A stretch of 64,000 nt of DNA from contig CM045991.1 of NCBI GenBank assembly GCA_025175895.1, positions 86,043,174-86,107,173 of the forward strand. Reading direction: 5' to 3'. Each line of letters starts with the position of its first letter. The first letter of the stretch is position 1. Made by a program: the position numbers and the translations under genes. A model generated the notes under the pieces. The model ran no database searches. It was not told the origin of the DNA and worked only from the letters and a program-made list of their open reading frames with translations. Positions 34,076-47,300 of the stretch are shown here, piece after piece. This DNA comes from Wurfbainia villosa. Taxonomy: Eukaryota; Streptophyta; Magnoliopsida; Zingiberales; Zingiberaceae.

Positions 34076-35836
34076 GATATATAGCAAACCGACACAAAGT
34101 TAAGGGAAATTAAAAGCATAAGACATAACTCGCTTTAAAGAACTCCCCCTTAACCCTAGGTGAGTTTTGAAAGAAATACTTTAATTGTTTAAATTCAAAT
34201 TTTTGTGGTATTCCACCTTAACTTACGCTCTTCTCCCACTTTTACCATAAATAAAAAAAAAGGTCAGAGTTTTTTATAAAAAATAAGGGGGTTGAAAAAC
34301 ATAATAGTATAGCATGCATAAAAAAACAAAATTGAGTCCAAGCATGCATCTCTAACTTGGTTAAATTGGTTCGAGGTTTTATCCCTCTACACCAACAATT
34401 TAATAGGTTTTTGAAATATTTTTAATTTCCAAAATACTTATAAGTGAATTTTTAAGGAAAACTTTAAAGATTTTGTGATAAAACCCTTAGGATTAGTTAG
34501 CTTTCCCCTTTAGTATAAGGTATAAAAGAGTTAGGGGGCGCTAAACTTTGTCCTAGAGAGTTGTATACTTAGTATTGGCCAATTATAATTATTTGTTTAA
34601 GTGCAATAGTTGAAAGAATAGACATCTTTTTGAAAATGTTATGTATTTTATAATTATTCCTTAATCATCTCACCCATTCTGTATCTCAGATTTGTTCACC
34701 TTATATGTTATGTGAGATGATTTGAACTTAATTAAAGTTAGTCAACATTGGGTTAGATTCGGATTTAACCCTAAGCTTGTCAAGTAACCTTTTCGAGAAA
34801 TTGGCTTCCAGGTCGTGGCGAGGCAAAGGGGCCTTCTTTGATCGAAACAACGACCACTTCCTTAGACAAAGCCAAGTTCAGGAAAATGATAACTTGAGTC
34901 ACTTAAGACTACTTCCTAGTCTAACTAGTTTAGGATACGGCAAGGTAGCTTCATCTAGTTCCACTCGGTCAAGTACACCAAGCTAGATATGTCTTATCTA
35001 GCTCGAATACACGAGACTTTATTTCCCTAACGTACTATCATCTTGTCGCATCCTGATACTATGTTGTCAATAGTTGACTAACTATTTTCCCTATCTAGCC
35101 ATTCTAAAAGGTAAAACAAAAATATTGATGATGCTAAGGTATCGGGTATACTATTTTGGTATTAGCTCCCCCTGGACCATTGAACCAATATGGTCTATCC
35201 AAAAAATGGACTTGATCCTGGAAAATCCAATACCTATTGGTCCTTATATGTGAGTTTAAGAGAGTTTTAGGGACCCAAGCTTAGACTCATTGATGACTAC
35301 GATTTACGATAAACATATAAGATCTATTCGTAGTCTTTGGACTAAACCCGAGTCCGGCTCTGTTGTACACGACTCTCTGAGTTTCAAGAAGTCGGTTAAG
35401 ATTCTTGGATCCCGTCGAGAACTTATCCAACTGAGCCTCAAGCTCTTGGACTTGTCCTTTCAAGAGTGAGTTCTCACTTCGAGTTTTTCAATTCGAGTTG
35501 AGTCCTCCTCTTAAACTTGACTAGTCGAAGAGGTTAGGGTGGCCTCTTGCTTGAGGGTTTCAACCTCCTCAAGCAAGGACTTGACCCAAGACTCACATTT
35601 AGTTAATTTCCTACTTAGCATTTTAATTGTATGATAAAGCGTACTAATTAAAGGATGGCTAACCTTAACTTTCTCTTTCGGCCCGGCTGTGAGTGTCTTC
35701 TCGAAGTAAGTCTTCGAGGTTGGAGTTGGGGTTGTAGTTGGATTCGGCTTCGGACTCTAACTCAGACTATTCAGGTCTTTCCATGTATGCTATGCCGACG
35801 CCTTCTTCTTCATTATCCCAAGTTGCACGAAAAGCT
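34076..35836 (-). other. M3 internal spacer with decayed gag-like coiled-coil sequence
   Basis: 34076-35260 is AT-rich with no coding signal. From about 35640 down to 35270 the - strand gives a broken reading rich in Leu, Glu, Lys and Ser (KCESWVKSLLEEVETLKQE, then DFLKLRESC) that looks like the coiled-coil C-terminal part of SIRE-type gag, with stops. The open frame at 34777-34986 on the + strand is not supported by any likeness. Confidence 0.5.
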
Positions 35837-37116
35837 TGTTAGAGGATCGGTGGCCGACTAGAGGGGTGTGAATAGCCCTTCGTATACGATGATGGAAATT
35901 GCTCTCTTAATCGTCTACAATTAGAGTTAGCTCAGCGAAAATATAATGCTAAAGTAAAACAATTAAGACAATGCAAAGAAATAAAGAATGAAAACGCTAA
36001 CAAGGCATGTAATGTGGTTCACGACCCTTATCACTAGTCCACGACCCGATTCGTTTCAGGTGAATCACGCCTAACCAAATCCACTAGATCTCTCCTTTGC
36101 ACTAAGCAAGGTGGAGGTAAACCTTTCTTACAAAAGCACTCCTCTTACAATAAGATTGAATTAAAAAGAAGGAAGAGGAGTAGAAATTGTATTGGGCACT
36201 TGGGAGATGTTTAGAGGTTAAGCATTAACCATCCCAAGTGACCCAAGGCTTCTTCTTATAGGGAAGAGGTCATTCTTCCCATTGGGCACTGAGCAGTCGA
36301 CTAATGCAGTCATCAGTCGACTTTTGTTGTAGCCGTTGCCTCGCAATGGCCTCATCCACGTTGGCTTCTAGCCAATGGCTCCCACATCAGTCGACTGATC
36401 ATTCTCATTAGTCGACTGATAGAGCCATCAGTCGAGTGACCGATGCGATCACTCGACTGGAAAATCTTCTATACCTGAATTCACCTTGATCAGTCGACTG
36501 TCGTCCCTTGGCAATCAACTAATGGTGCAGCAGTCGACTGTCATCCCTTAGTAGTCGACTGCTAGGCCAGAAAGCCTCCAGTCGAACACCGGTCGAGTTC
36601 CATAAACCCAGAGCAATCGACTACTACCTAGAGCAATCAACTGGTGTAAGGTAAAACCTCAAACCAACCTTTGGATGAGCATTCGACATTTGACTTAGCC
36701 ATTCGGCCAAATTCACCTATGAGTTACCCCGTCCCGGGTTACAATCGCTCACTCTCATCTCCCTTGGAGTCCTTTGCCTTGAAGCTCTCTTTGTCCGGCC
36801 ATGTCCCTCGGATGCACCAAGCGTACGCCTTCACAATGTCATCCTTCGCATCTCGCCCTGAAGTATACTTCCTTGGCTTCACTCCAATGCTCCTCGTCCG
36901 GCGATCCCTCAGATGCATCAAGCGCAAGGCTTCGTAATGTCATCCTTCACCAACTCAAGGACCGAGTCATGATATGGTGATCTTGCCAATGCTTTGTCAA
37001 GCTAACCATGTGTGAATTACTAAGTCCTGCACGACTTCAATACACATATCAAATCCACAAACAACCTAATTTAAACCTTTGTCACACACATCATTCATGG
37101 GTTGATTGCCCTAACA
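35837..37116 (-). mobile_element. 3' LTR of M4, family C (1280 bp)
   Basis: TGTTAGAGGATCGG...GATTGCCCTAACA in + text, followed by the PPT. It shares its terminal parts with the LTR of D (49138-50329), so C and D are sister families. It contains several CAGTCGACTG-type palindromes (36290-36660). The block CTAGAGGGGTGTGAATAGCCC lies near its end. Confidence 0.85.
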
Positions 37117-37130
37117 ATCTCCCCCTTTTT
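37117..37130 (-). promoter_or_regulatory. M4 polypurine tract
   Basis: The - strand reads AAAAAGGGGGAGAT abutting the LTR. Confidence 0.85.
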
Positions 37131-38285
37131 GATGTGCGGCAACCGTGTTTAAGTTAGGTAAAACATTAATCAAAATGCATAAGGAAGGAAAGCATGTAAA
37201 ACATGGATATCAAACATGAATGTCAATTCCCCCTTAATACATGCAACTCCCCATTAACACATGCTAATTCCCTCTAGCATGATTAACTTAAACCCTCATA
37301 TTTCTCCCCCTTTTACACCATCAAAAACATCTAACATATGGTATATAAGCAAGACATCAAGTCCAAGGAAGAAAATCACCAAAATCAACCTTAAAACCTG
37401 ATAAACCAGGTTACTATGCTCGTGCAGAGTATATCAATTGACTAAATCAGAGTATCAGTCGACTGGCACCTAGATTTCAGAATTTCTAATTTCCGAAGTC
37501 CAACTTTAGAAATGCATAAAAAAATTCTATAAAATTTGAAAAATCATGAAATTTGGGGAACATATTTCTCATAAATCCCTTTATCAGTGAAAAATGATTT
37601 TTCATGAAAATTCATTTCATTTTCGAAAATTAGGCAAAAACTCAAAAGTTGCAAAAAGTTTAAATTGTGTATCAACTTGAAAGCTAGTTTTGCCTTAGAA
37701 ACTTTTCAAAACATGAACTCACAGATTATGAAACAAGAAATGTTTTCAAAACATTTGAAATATCCAACCATGATCTTTGGGCCATATGATTATGAATTAA
37801 ACATATGTTTTCCCCATGATTGGTCTATTATTGCTATCATGATGCCTATAATGACTCATCAAAATGTTATAATCATAAGTGAGTCATTTGTATCATCCTA
37901 ACATCTCACCCATGCTATGTTTTCAATCAAGTTAGCCTATAGTGAGTGTGAGATGTACCTAAAGGTATTTATACTTAACCAAAATTTCATGCAATTCTAC
38001 CCAAGGTTAAGTATCTATCAAAAACACTCAATATGATCATAAAAACATATATTATCAATCATGATCATATATTATCAATTATTACACATCATGATCATGT
38101 ATCAAAGATTATCCAAAAATCACATATCAAGATCATAAGTTAAATATTATACATGATTTCATATTATGATCATACATTATCATCACCCAACACTAAATCA
38201 AAAATCATTACCCACATCCTTATAAGTCAACCATTTTACATGATATAAAATAAGTCCACTAATGGTTGACTATCCTAGGGTTTTC
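37131..38285 (-). other. M4 3' spacer
   Basis: About 1.15 kb, AT-rich and non-coding. It is near-identical to 62987-64000 and related to 50343-51464 of D. It has several TATCATGATCAT-type short repeats at 38030-38190. The small open frame at 37665-37901 is conserved at 63478-63756 only because the DNA is conserved; it has no protein likeness that I recognise. Confidence 0.7.
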
Positions 38286-39295
38286 CTAACCCTTAAAGAT
38301 GGACTTGAGAACCCAATATAGATTCTTTCCAATAGGGTTCACCAAATACTCCTTAGGGATACATTTCCTAGCTACCATTATGGTTTTAGCTTGATCTCTA
38401 GCAATCAAACAATGGTAGGCCTTCTCATTTTTGGATCCCTTATAACCTAATCCCTTCTTGTTAAAACTAGTCATTTGGCTCCCAATGATCATGTTCAATG
38501 TGTTGGAGCCAATGGTGAATTTTTCTAGGGCCTTTGTGAGGAAATCTACCTTTTCTTGCAAAACCCTATTTTCTTCTAAGCATGCATCATTAACACTAGA
38601 AGAATTATCATTGACATGTGAGCATACAATTTTTAATTTTTCTTCTAGTTTTTGAATTTGATCAAGCATGAATTTATTTTTCTTCTTATCCTTAAATAAA
38701 TCCTTAGTTAGGCTAGTAATCATAGAAATAACATCTTGGGAGGGTAGTTTCATTACCTTACTTACCCAATCCCCTTCCGATGATGATGATGAAGATGAGG
38801 ACGCTCCCCCTTCACTTGAGCTTTCCTCCTCGCTAGTGCTTACATTTTCTCTTTCGGAGGAGGTGGACTCTACATCATCAATCCCCATTAGTGTAAGGGT
38901 TGTGAAGGCTTGTTCTTCCTCCGATGAGGATGGATCATCCCATGTCGCCTTGTGTGCCTTGGCCTTCCCTTTTTCCTTTGTTTTTCTTTCTTCTTCCTTC
39001 TTCTTGTCTTCTTTCTTTCTCTTTTCTTCCTTGCTTTTGTTCAAGAGGGGACAATCATCCCTTATATGTCCCTCTCCTTGGCAATTATAGCAAATAATTT
39101 TTCTTCTAGGCCTTCTCCTCCTATCATTAGATTTGTTAAACTTAAAATTTTTCAAAACATGTCTTACCTTCCTTACCATGTAGGCTTCTTTATTGCTATC
39201 CATGGAGGAGGTGGATGATTCTTCATCTAATGAGGAAGGTGAAGACATCTTCTTCTTTCCCTTGTTGGCTACCAGTGTTACTCCCTGTAGGAGAT
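38286..39295 (-). pseudogene. M4 gag, C-terminal two-thirds
   Basis: An open frame of 320 residues on the - strand, truncated at its N-terminus by the M5 LTR. It begins in the Ser-rich linker, then has MDSNKEAYMVRKVRHVLKNF, one CCHC knuckle (CYNCQGEGHIRDDC), a Lys/Glu-rich helix, an acidic Ser-rich region, a coiled coil, and the gag C-terminus ending LYWVLKSIFKG. It aligns with residues from about 232 of D gag. There is no protease after the stop. Confidence 0.83.
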
Positions 39296-40820
39296 CTCGT
39301 GACCGCTAGAGAGGCGGTGAATAGCTTCGTTGTAGATGAATTACGATCGTTTCTACAAATTGTGTTAGCGCGCAGCGGAATAATAATAATAACAAAAACA
39401 AAATGCACAATCACACAATTACACAATCATATAATGTGGTTCAGAACTGAATGGTTCCTACTCCACGGATTGAGCTCGTAAGAGCCCTAGCGATGTCAAT
39501 CACACACCACTACTCAAATAACTCCTTCTCGGAATAATTCGGAGGTGGACAAACCTCGTACAATAGTTCTTACAACAATAAGAATGAAATACAAGCAAAT
39601 ACACTAAAATGCAAGTAAAGAAAACTTTACAAAGAGCTTTTGGAATGCTTGCTTGTTGGTTGTTTGAAAAGCACTTGGAGACCCTGATTTACAGCAGCAA
39701 ATTGCCCCAAAAATCCTCAAGAACCGCTTCTAAATCCTCCCTCCACGGGCTCCCTTTAAAGTTGCTCCTTGGGCTGGATTTCGCCTAGCAGTCGACTGAT
39801 CGGGACCATCAGTCGACTGCCCCTGTAGCTATTGTCTAACAACGACATGATCACGTTGGATAAGTTCCAACTGATAGACCATCAGTCGACGAATCATACA
39901 CATCAGTCAACTGATGGCTCAATCAGTCGAGTGTTTGGGCCGACCACTCGACTGGAGAGCCTTCTGTGCCTGAGATCTCGAGCATCAATCGACTGATCAC
40001 CAGATCAGTCGACTACGCCTCTGGAAGTCGACTGCCAGGGCACTTTTCACAGTCAAACCCTAGTTGACTCTCATCAGTCGACTGATCCATGGTCCCAGTA
40101 GACTAATACACCTCACCCATGAGGTTTTAACTCAAGTATGGTGCCCCCATACTTGCTAGACCACCCGTAGCATAGACCTAAGCCTTCTAGCCACCTCCGT
40201 CAGCCTTGCGCCTATCGGATCCCTCCAAGTCATCCATGACTTGTTCATCCATACGCTAGCCTTTAGGTGCTTCCATCGGCTATTGTCATGCTAACGGTGT
40301 CTACACCGCCAAGGCACATTGGACTTACGCTGCCAAGACTCCCGCTTGGACTTTACGCCGCCAACCATTGGACTTATGCTGCCAAGACTCTCGCTTGGAC
40401 TTTACGTTGCCAATATTAAACCCCTTGAACTTTCCAAATGCCAAGTACCCATGACTTGGACTTTCACCGCCAAGACTACACCCTTGGACTTACGTGGCCA
40501 AGACTACACCCTTGGTCTTTACATGCCAACCCATCTTGGACTTTCCATGCCAAGTACCCATGACTTGGACTTTTCCTTGCCAAGACCCATGCTTGGACTT
40601 TACCAATGTCAAGACTCATGCTTGGACTTTACATTCCAAGTACTCAAGACTTGGACTTTCCCAATGCTAAGTGTCCCACTTGGACTTTCCATGTCAAGTA
40701 CCCATGACTTGGACTTTACCATAACAATCACATTGTCATATGTTTTTGTCGAACATCAAAACATCGCTCAAGTCAAACTCGAGTCCGGTCAATCCTGACC
40801 CTGGGCCGATTGCACCAACA
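39296..40820 (-). mobile_element. 3' LTR of M5, family B (1525 bp)
   Basis: TGTAGGAGATCTCG...TTGCACCAACA in + text. It has GTCGACT palindromes (39780-40090), the CCAAG/CTTGG minisatellite (40315-40735) and the block CTAGAGAGGCGGTGAATAGC near the end. It interrupts M4 gag directly after CTCCC. It is the reference for the partial LTR copies in the array. Confidence 0.87.
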
Positions 40821-40834
40821 ATCTCTCCCTTTTT
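40821..40834 (-). promoter_or_regulatory. M5 polypurine tract
   Basis: The - strand reads AAAAAGGGAGAGAT, one base different from the other PPTs (GGGGG to GGGAG). Confidence 0.8.
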
Positions 40835-42628
40835 GATGTTTGACAAAAACACCCTTGAGTTAGGCCCCTAACTCAAATTTCCTTACCAATTATCTCAAAT
40901 TGGTAATTTTACTTTCTTCCCCTTTTTGACTAACATCAAAAAGGTTCTCCCAAGGAGGTCAATGTCTCATATCCCAATGAGATCTTACAATCTCCCCCTT
41001 GGTCCAAAAATATTTAGGATGCCGACAATCTTCCTAGTGATAAGTCTCATATCACTCAAGAGAGGCAATCCTACAAACTCCCCCAATTTCCAAATTGGGT
41101 ATCTCAAATTCCCATTAATTCTCCTCCTCATGAGGAAGAACACATACATCATCCCATGATGGATGACTCCCCCTAAAGGCTTGCTCCCCCTTGACCATTG
41201 CACCAACAATGTCCTTGGGAAGTCCCTAAGCCAATAGGAACTCTAAACCATCAAAAATAAGATTCAAAGTTCAACATTGAACTTTCTTACACCTTAAAAT
41301 TGATATATCACCCTAACAACTCTCCTAATCCATATCCAATGGATTTTCACCCTTTATAATGCTTCCCAAAGCATATCCTAGGGTTAGGAGTAGTTAGGAA
41401 ACCCTAACATAGCTAAAAATGGGCTAAACATACCTTGTTTTTCTAAAATCAACATTGACAGTTGACTTTATCAGGAAATAGTCGACTGCCCTCATCATCA
41501 GTCGACTGCCATCAAGCGACAATCAACTGATAATTGAAATTTCAGCTATCAGAATCAAATTTTGAAAAAGCATAAGTAATTCTACGTATTTTGAAAAATC
41601 ATGAAAATTTATATGTACATTACTTATAAGTAATACAATGGGTAAAAAATGTTTGAAAAATATTTTACCCATAAAATATTGAAATTGACACAAAGTTCAA
41701 AAGTGAAGAAAAACTTCAATGTTTAAGCTCACTTTGTATCAATTTCATCAATGGTGATTGATATCAAAAGATAGACTTCACCAAGGTTTTCTAAAATGAT
41801 TTTAAAATGTTTTTGAAAACCTATATTGGATCATATTCTTTGGGATTAATGTGTATAGCTTGAACATAAGCTTTCCCAATTATCCATTAATAACATAAGA
41901 TGAGTTATAGTTCATCTAGATGCAAAAACTATGCACCTTGAACTCAACTCATATCCTAGCATCTCACATATGTCTATATGAAAACACATACAAGTCAATG
42001 TGATGTGAGATGTGGGTTTTGTTCTCCTAAACTAGGGTTTCATGCATCTTCTAGGGCAACCCTACTTGATTCCCTTATACATGGGACTTCAAGTCATGTC
42101 ATTGTCCTTAAATCAATTTTAATCAAATTAAATGCATGAATGATCATGGAATAAATCATAACATAATTAAGCATGGCCAATGATCATGATGTCATGGCAT
42201 ATGATGGAATCTAAGCATACATGACATTTAAACTTAATCATAAACATGATCATGACATATTAAATGATTAAAAGTAGATAGGATGTCATAACATGTTATA
42301 TGGAAAATAAAATATAAGGTATATAATACCTAAATTTTAATATTTGTTTCCATTTGTTATTATTAAATTCATTTTGTCATATTGTCAATTAACTCCCAAG
42401 TGTGCCAAAAACCCAAAATGGCACATTACAACCTCTAAACCTAAATTGTGCCAATTTGATTGATTTATCAATCTTCTTAAATAATATTGGCACACCCTAA
42501 AATCTTTTAAGATTAACATTCAAATCTATTTCCAAGGTATCCATAACCTTGAAAATAACCTAAAGTGCCACCTTTACCATGGTTAGGTTAACTACCTATC
42601 CATTTAAAGTTGGCACACCTAAACCCAT
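40835..42628 (-). other. M5 3' spacer
   Basis: About 1.8 kb without a coding frame, colinear with P2 26446-28254 and P1 1-1121. On the - strand it contains an extra PPT-like tract near 40915-40950 and the 'gggggagcaagcc' block near 41180. It is AT-rich (42100-42600) before the gag stop. Confidence 0.72.
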
Positions 42629-44323
42629 CTAGCATGAATCGATCACGCTCTTAGGAACCCAAAACCTATTTGAGCTCCTTGGGTTAACTAGGTATTCCTT
42701 AGGGATAACCTCCCTAGATACCCTCCTAATGACCCTTCTAGGCTTGTTAGCCTTGGTCATTGTGGTCTTGCCTAGGTTAACTCTAGGGGTGACTCCCCTT
42801 GTAACCTTCTTAGTGGCTTCCCTAGGTTTCTTCGAAACTCTAGCCACTAGGCACACACCTTGGTTACCCTTAGGGATGACTTCTCTACTAACCTTGGTCT
42901 TCCTAGACCTAGGTTGTGTTCCATAATCAAATGGAACACTATGGTAGGTCCCCTTAGGCTTAAGTTTGTGACCCAAACCTTTCTTGCCCTTGAGTGGACC
43001 TTGCTTCCTAAACCCTAGGTTTTGACTCCTAGACCCTAGATTTTGACAATTTGACCCTTTAATTTGATTTTGCATCTTTCTAAGGGTCTTCTCCATTCTC
43101 TCAAATTTTGACCTCAAAACTTGATTTTCTAGCTCTAATTGCCCAATTTTTCAATTTCGATATAATCTTTGGCCATTGTTCCATTTCTTAGGCATATGCC
43201 TACCCTTCTTAGGGTTAATGCCTAAATGGTCCTCTACCTTCTTAATGGTTTCACTAGATAGGATTTTTCTAGGGACATTAGTCCCAAATTTCTCGTTAGT
43301 TGAAAAATTAAAACTCTTAGCACCTAGACAAAAGTATTTGTTATTCCTAACATGCTTTTCATGATAAATAGCAAGATTACTCCTAACATGCTTTTGACTA
43401 TTAATTGAAGTAGAAGCATTATTGAATTTTACCTTAGGGTTTGCCTTAGCTCCCCCTACTTGTGATGCTCCTTCTTGGGTCTTTTTCTTCCCCTTTTGAC
43501 ATTGATTCCGGTAATGTCCCTTTTGATGGCATTTGAAGCACACCACATGCTCCTTGCTCTTCTTGGTGGGGACTCTGGCTTCATTTGACTTTTCTTGACT
43601 TTTAGGCGCTGGTGGAGTCTTCTTAAGTCTTTTTGGACACTTGCTTTTATAGTGCCCATTTTCTCTACACTCAAAACATATTATATGCATTTTATTATTA
43701 ATACATATGTTTGATTTACCTAGGTCAATGATGGTCGGATTTTGAGCTTCTTCATCTTGATCGGATGTTGAAGGCTCTTCTTCTTGCTCCGGCTTGGAAG
43801 ATGATCTCTCCCCCTCAATCCTAGAGGTGGAGGCTTCTTGTGCTTCTTCCTCCTCTACCGATTCCGATCCGGAGATTGATTCCCTATCATCCTCAAGCTC
43901 TTGGAATGAAGATGTGCTTGCTTCTTCTTGAGCTTGAGAGAATGATGATGATTCCTCCTCTTCCGAGTTTTCTTGGACCGGTTCGGGATTGCCGTAGAAC
44001 TTGACCAACTTGTTCCACAACTCCTTAGCATCCCTATAACTTCATAATCTAGACAAAATATCGTTAGGTATCAAATTTACTAGCATTTTTGTTACCTTAA
44101 CGGTTGTCTTGAATTTTTGTCGTTGCTCCTCGGTCCACCTCTTCATCTTGATGATTTCTCCATTCTTTCCTCTCAGAGCATCGAATCCTATAATCACGGA
44201 AAACCAATTCTTTATATTGGACATTAAAAAATATTCCATTCTACCATTCCAATACGTGAAATCTTCACGGTTGAAGGCGGGTGGAATTGCTATGTCATCG
44301 CCCCATATTTCTTGAAGATCCAT
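42629..44323 (-). pseudogene. M5 gag (565 codons, two in-frame stops)
   Basis: The frame runs from ATG at 44323 (MDLQEIWGDD) to the stop at 42629 and is interrupted only by stops at 44042-44044 (TGA, where M1 has Gly in MLGNY) and 43151-43153 (TGA). Domains: UBN2-like Gag (YWNGRMEYFLMSN...KRWTEEQRQKF...AKELWNKLVKFYG), an acidic Ser-rich linker, two CCHC knuckles (CFECRENGHYKSKC and CFKCHQKGHYRNQC), a coiled coil, and the basic C-terminus ending WVPKSVIDSC. Gag of this type builds the particle and binds element RNA. No protease or polymerase follows. Each unit of the adjacent array repeats the N-terminal coding part. Confidence 0.87.
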
Positions 44324-47300
44324 CTTCTTCCCTCTAGCGTGCTCCCTCGGATGTGAAGCCGGTGAAGGGCGACCCACTTTGATACCAATTGTAGGAGATC
44401 TCGTGACTGCTAGAGGGGGTGAATAGCGTCGTCGTAGATGGATTACGATCGTTTCTACAAATTGTGTTAGCGTGCAGCGGAATAATGATAATAACAAAAA
44501 TAAAATGCACAATCACACAATTACACAATGATATAACGTGGTTCAGGACCGAATGGTTCATACTCCACGAATTGGGCTCATAAGAGCCCTAGCGATGCCA
44601 ATCACACACCACTACTCAAATAACTCCTTTTCGGAATAATCCAGAGGTAGAGAAACCTCGTACAAAAGTTCTTACAACAATAAGAATGAAATACAAGCAA
44701 ATACACTAAAATACAAGTAAAGAAAACTTTACAAAGAGCTTTTGGAATGCTTGCTTGTTGGTTGCTTGAAATGCACTTGGAGACCCTGATTTGCAGCAGC
44801 AAATCGCTCGAAAAATCCTCAAGAACTGCTTCAAAATCCTCCCTCCATGAGCTACCTTTAAAGCTACTCCTTGGGCAAGATTTCGCCTAGCAGTCGATTG
44901 ATCCCTATACCGATTCCGATCCGGAGATTGATTCCCTATCATCCTCAAGCTCTTGGAATGAAGATGTGCTTGCTTCTTCTTGAGCTTGAGAGAATGATGA
45001 TGATTCCTCCTCTTCCGAGTTTTCTTGGACCGGTTCGGGATTGCCGTAGAACTTGACCAACTTGTTCCACAACTCCTTAGCATCCCTATAACTTCATAAT
45101 CTAGACAAAATATCGTTAGGTATCAAATTTACTAGCATTTTTGTTACCTTAACGGTTGTCTTGAATTTTTGTCGTTGCTCCTCGGTCCACCTCTTCATCT
45201 TGATGATTTCTCCATTCTTTCCTCTCAGAGCATCGAATCCTATAATCACGGAAAACCAATTCTTTATATTGGACATTAAAAAATATTCCATTCTACCATT
45301 CCAATACGTGAAATCTTCACGGTTGAAGTAGTGGAATTGCTATGTCATCGCCCCATATTTCTTGAAGATCCATCTTCTTCCCTCTAGCGTGCTCCCTCGG
45401 ATGTGAAGTCGGTGAAGGGCGACCCACTTTGATACCAATTATAGGAGATCTCGTGACTGCTAGAGGGGGAGGTGAATAGCGTCGTCGTAGATGGATTACG
45501 ATCGTTTCTACAAATTGTGTTAGTGCGCAGCGGAATAATGATGATAACAAAAACAAAATGCAAAATCACACAATGATATAACGTGGTTTGGAACCGAATG
45601 GTTCCTACTCACAATTGGGCTCATAAGAGCCCTAGCGATGCCAATCACACACCACTACTCAAATAACTCCTTTTCGGAATATTCCAGAGGTAGAGAAACC
45701 TCGTACATAAGTTCTTACAACAATAAGAATGAAATACAAGCAAATACACTAAAATACAAGTAAAGAAAACTTTACAAAGAGCTTTTGGAATGCTTGCTTG
45801 TTGGTTGCTTGAAATGCACTTGGAGACCCTGATTTGCAGCAGCAAATCGCTCGAAAAATCCTCAAGAACTGCTTCAAAATCCTCCCTCCATGAGCTACCT
45901 TTAAAGCTACTCCTTGGGCAAGATTTCGCCTAGCAGTCGATTGATCCCTATACCGATTCCGATCCGGAGATTGATTCCCTATCATCCTCAAGCTCTTGGA
46001 ATGAAGATGTGCTTGCTTCTTCTTGAGCTTGAGAGAATGATGATGATTCCTCCTCTTAGTTTTCTTGGACGGTTCGGGATTGCCGTAGAACTTGACCAAC
46101 TTGTTCCACAACTCCTTAGCATCCCTATAACTTCATAATCTAGACAAAATATCGTTAGGTATCAAATTTACTAGCATTTTTGTTACCTTAACGGTTGTCT
46201 TGAATTTTTGTCGTTGCTCCTCGGTCCACCTCTTCATCTTGATGATTTCTCCATTCTTTCCTCTCAGAGCATCGAATCCTATAATCACGGAAAACCAATT
46301 CTTTATATTGGACATTAAAAAATATTCCATTCTACCATTCCAATACGTGAAATCTTCACGGTTGAAGGCGGGTGGAATTGCTATGTCATCGCCCCATATT
46401 TCTTGAAGATCCATCTTCTTCCCTCTAGCGTGCTCCCTCGGATGTGAAGCCGGTGAAGGGCGACCCACTTTGATACCAATTGTAGGAGATCTCGTGACTG
46501 CTAGAGGGGGTGAATAGCGTCGTCGTAGATGGATTACGATCGTTTCTACAAATTGTGTTAGCGTGCAGCGGAATAATGATAATAACAAAAATAAAATGCA
46601 CAATCACACAATTACACAATGATATAACGTGGTTCAGGACCGAATGGTTCATACTCCACGAATTGGGCTCATAAGAGCCCTAGCGATGCCAATCACACAC
46701 CACTACTCAAATAACTCCTTTTCGGAATAATCCAGAGGTAGAGAAACCTCGTACAAAAGTTCTTACAACAATAAGAATGAAATACAAGCAAATACACTAA
46801 AATACAAGTAAAGAAAACTTTACAAAGAGCTTTTGGAATGCTTGCTTGTTGGTTGCTTGAAATGCACTTGGAGACCCTGATTTGCAGCAGCAAATCGCTC
46901 GAAAAATCCTCAAGAACTGCTTCAAAATCCTCCCTCCATGAGCTACCTTTAAAGCTACTCCTTGGGCAAGATTTCGCCTAGCAGTCGATTGATCCCTATA
47001 CCGATTCCGATCCGGAGATTGATTCCCTATCATCCTCAAGCTCTTGGAATGAAGATGTGCTTGCTTCTTCTTGAGCTTGAGAGAATGATGATGATTCCTC
47101 CTCTTCCGAGTTTTCTTGGACCGGTTCGGGATTGCCGTAGAACTTGACCAACTTGTTCCACAACTCCTTAGCATCCCTATAACTTCATAATCTAGACAAA
47201 ATATCGTTAGGTATCAAATTTACTAGCATTTTTGTTACCTTAACGGTTGTCTTGAATTTTTGTCGTTGCTCCTCGGTCCACCTCTTCATCTTGATGATTT

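Larger units (their letters stand above)
33004..35836 (-). mobile_element. M3: 3' part of a family A SIRE-like element
   Basis: A 3' LTR (33004-34061), PPT and about 1.8 kb of internal DNA. It is cut at 35837 by element M4. The internal part is mostly non-coding, with broken - strand coding sequence at 35270-35640. Confidence 0.8.
35837..39295 (-). mobile_element. M4: 3' part of a family C SIRE-like element
   Basis: A 3' LTR (35837-37116), PPT, spacer and the C-terminal part of gag, cut at 39296 by the LTR of M5. Closely similar DNA lies at 62229-64000. Between the gag stop (38286) and the PPT there is about 1.16 kb and no pol. Confidence 0.83.
39296..44389 (-). mobile_element. M5: gag-only SIRE-like element, family B
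   Basis: From right to left: LTR terminus at 44390, PBS (44371-44387), gag (42629-44323), spacer, PPT (40821-40834) and 3' LTR (39296-40820). The internal region is only 3.57 kb and has no pol. The 5' LTR is replaced by a tandem array of partial LTR plus gag start (to 48044). No TSD can be assigned. Confidence 0.85.

Noticed and set aside
34777..34986. 69-codon frame with a Ser-rich C-terminus
   Set aside because: It is antisense to the M3 element interior, with no likeness to any protein and no repeat in other copies.
37665..37901. Conserved small frame (78 codons), again at 63478-63756
   Set aside because: The surrounding non-coding spacer is equally conserved between the two copies, and D lacks a matching frame.
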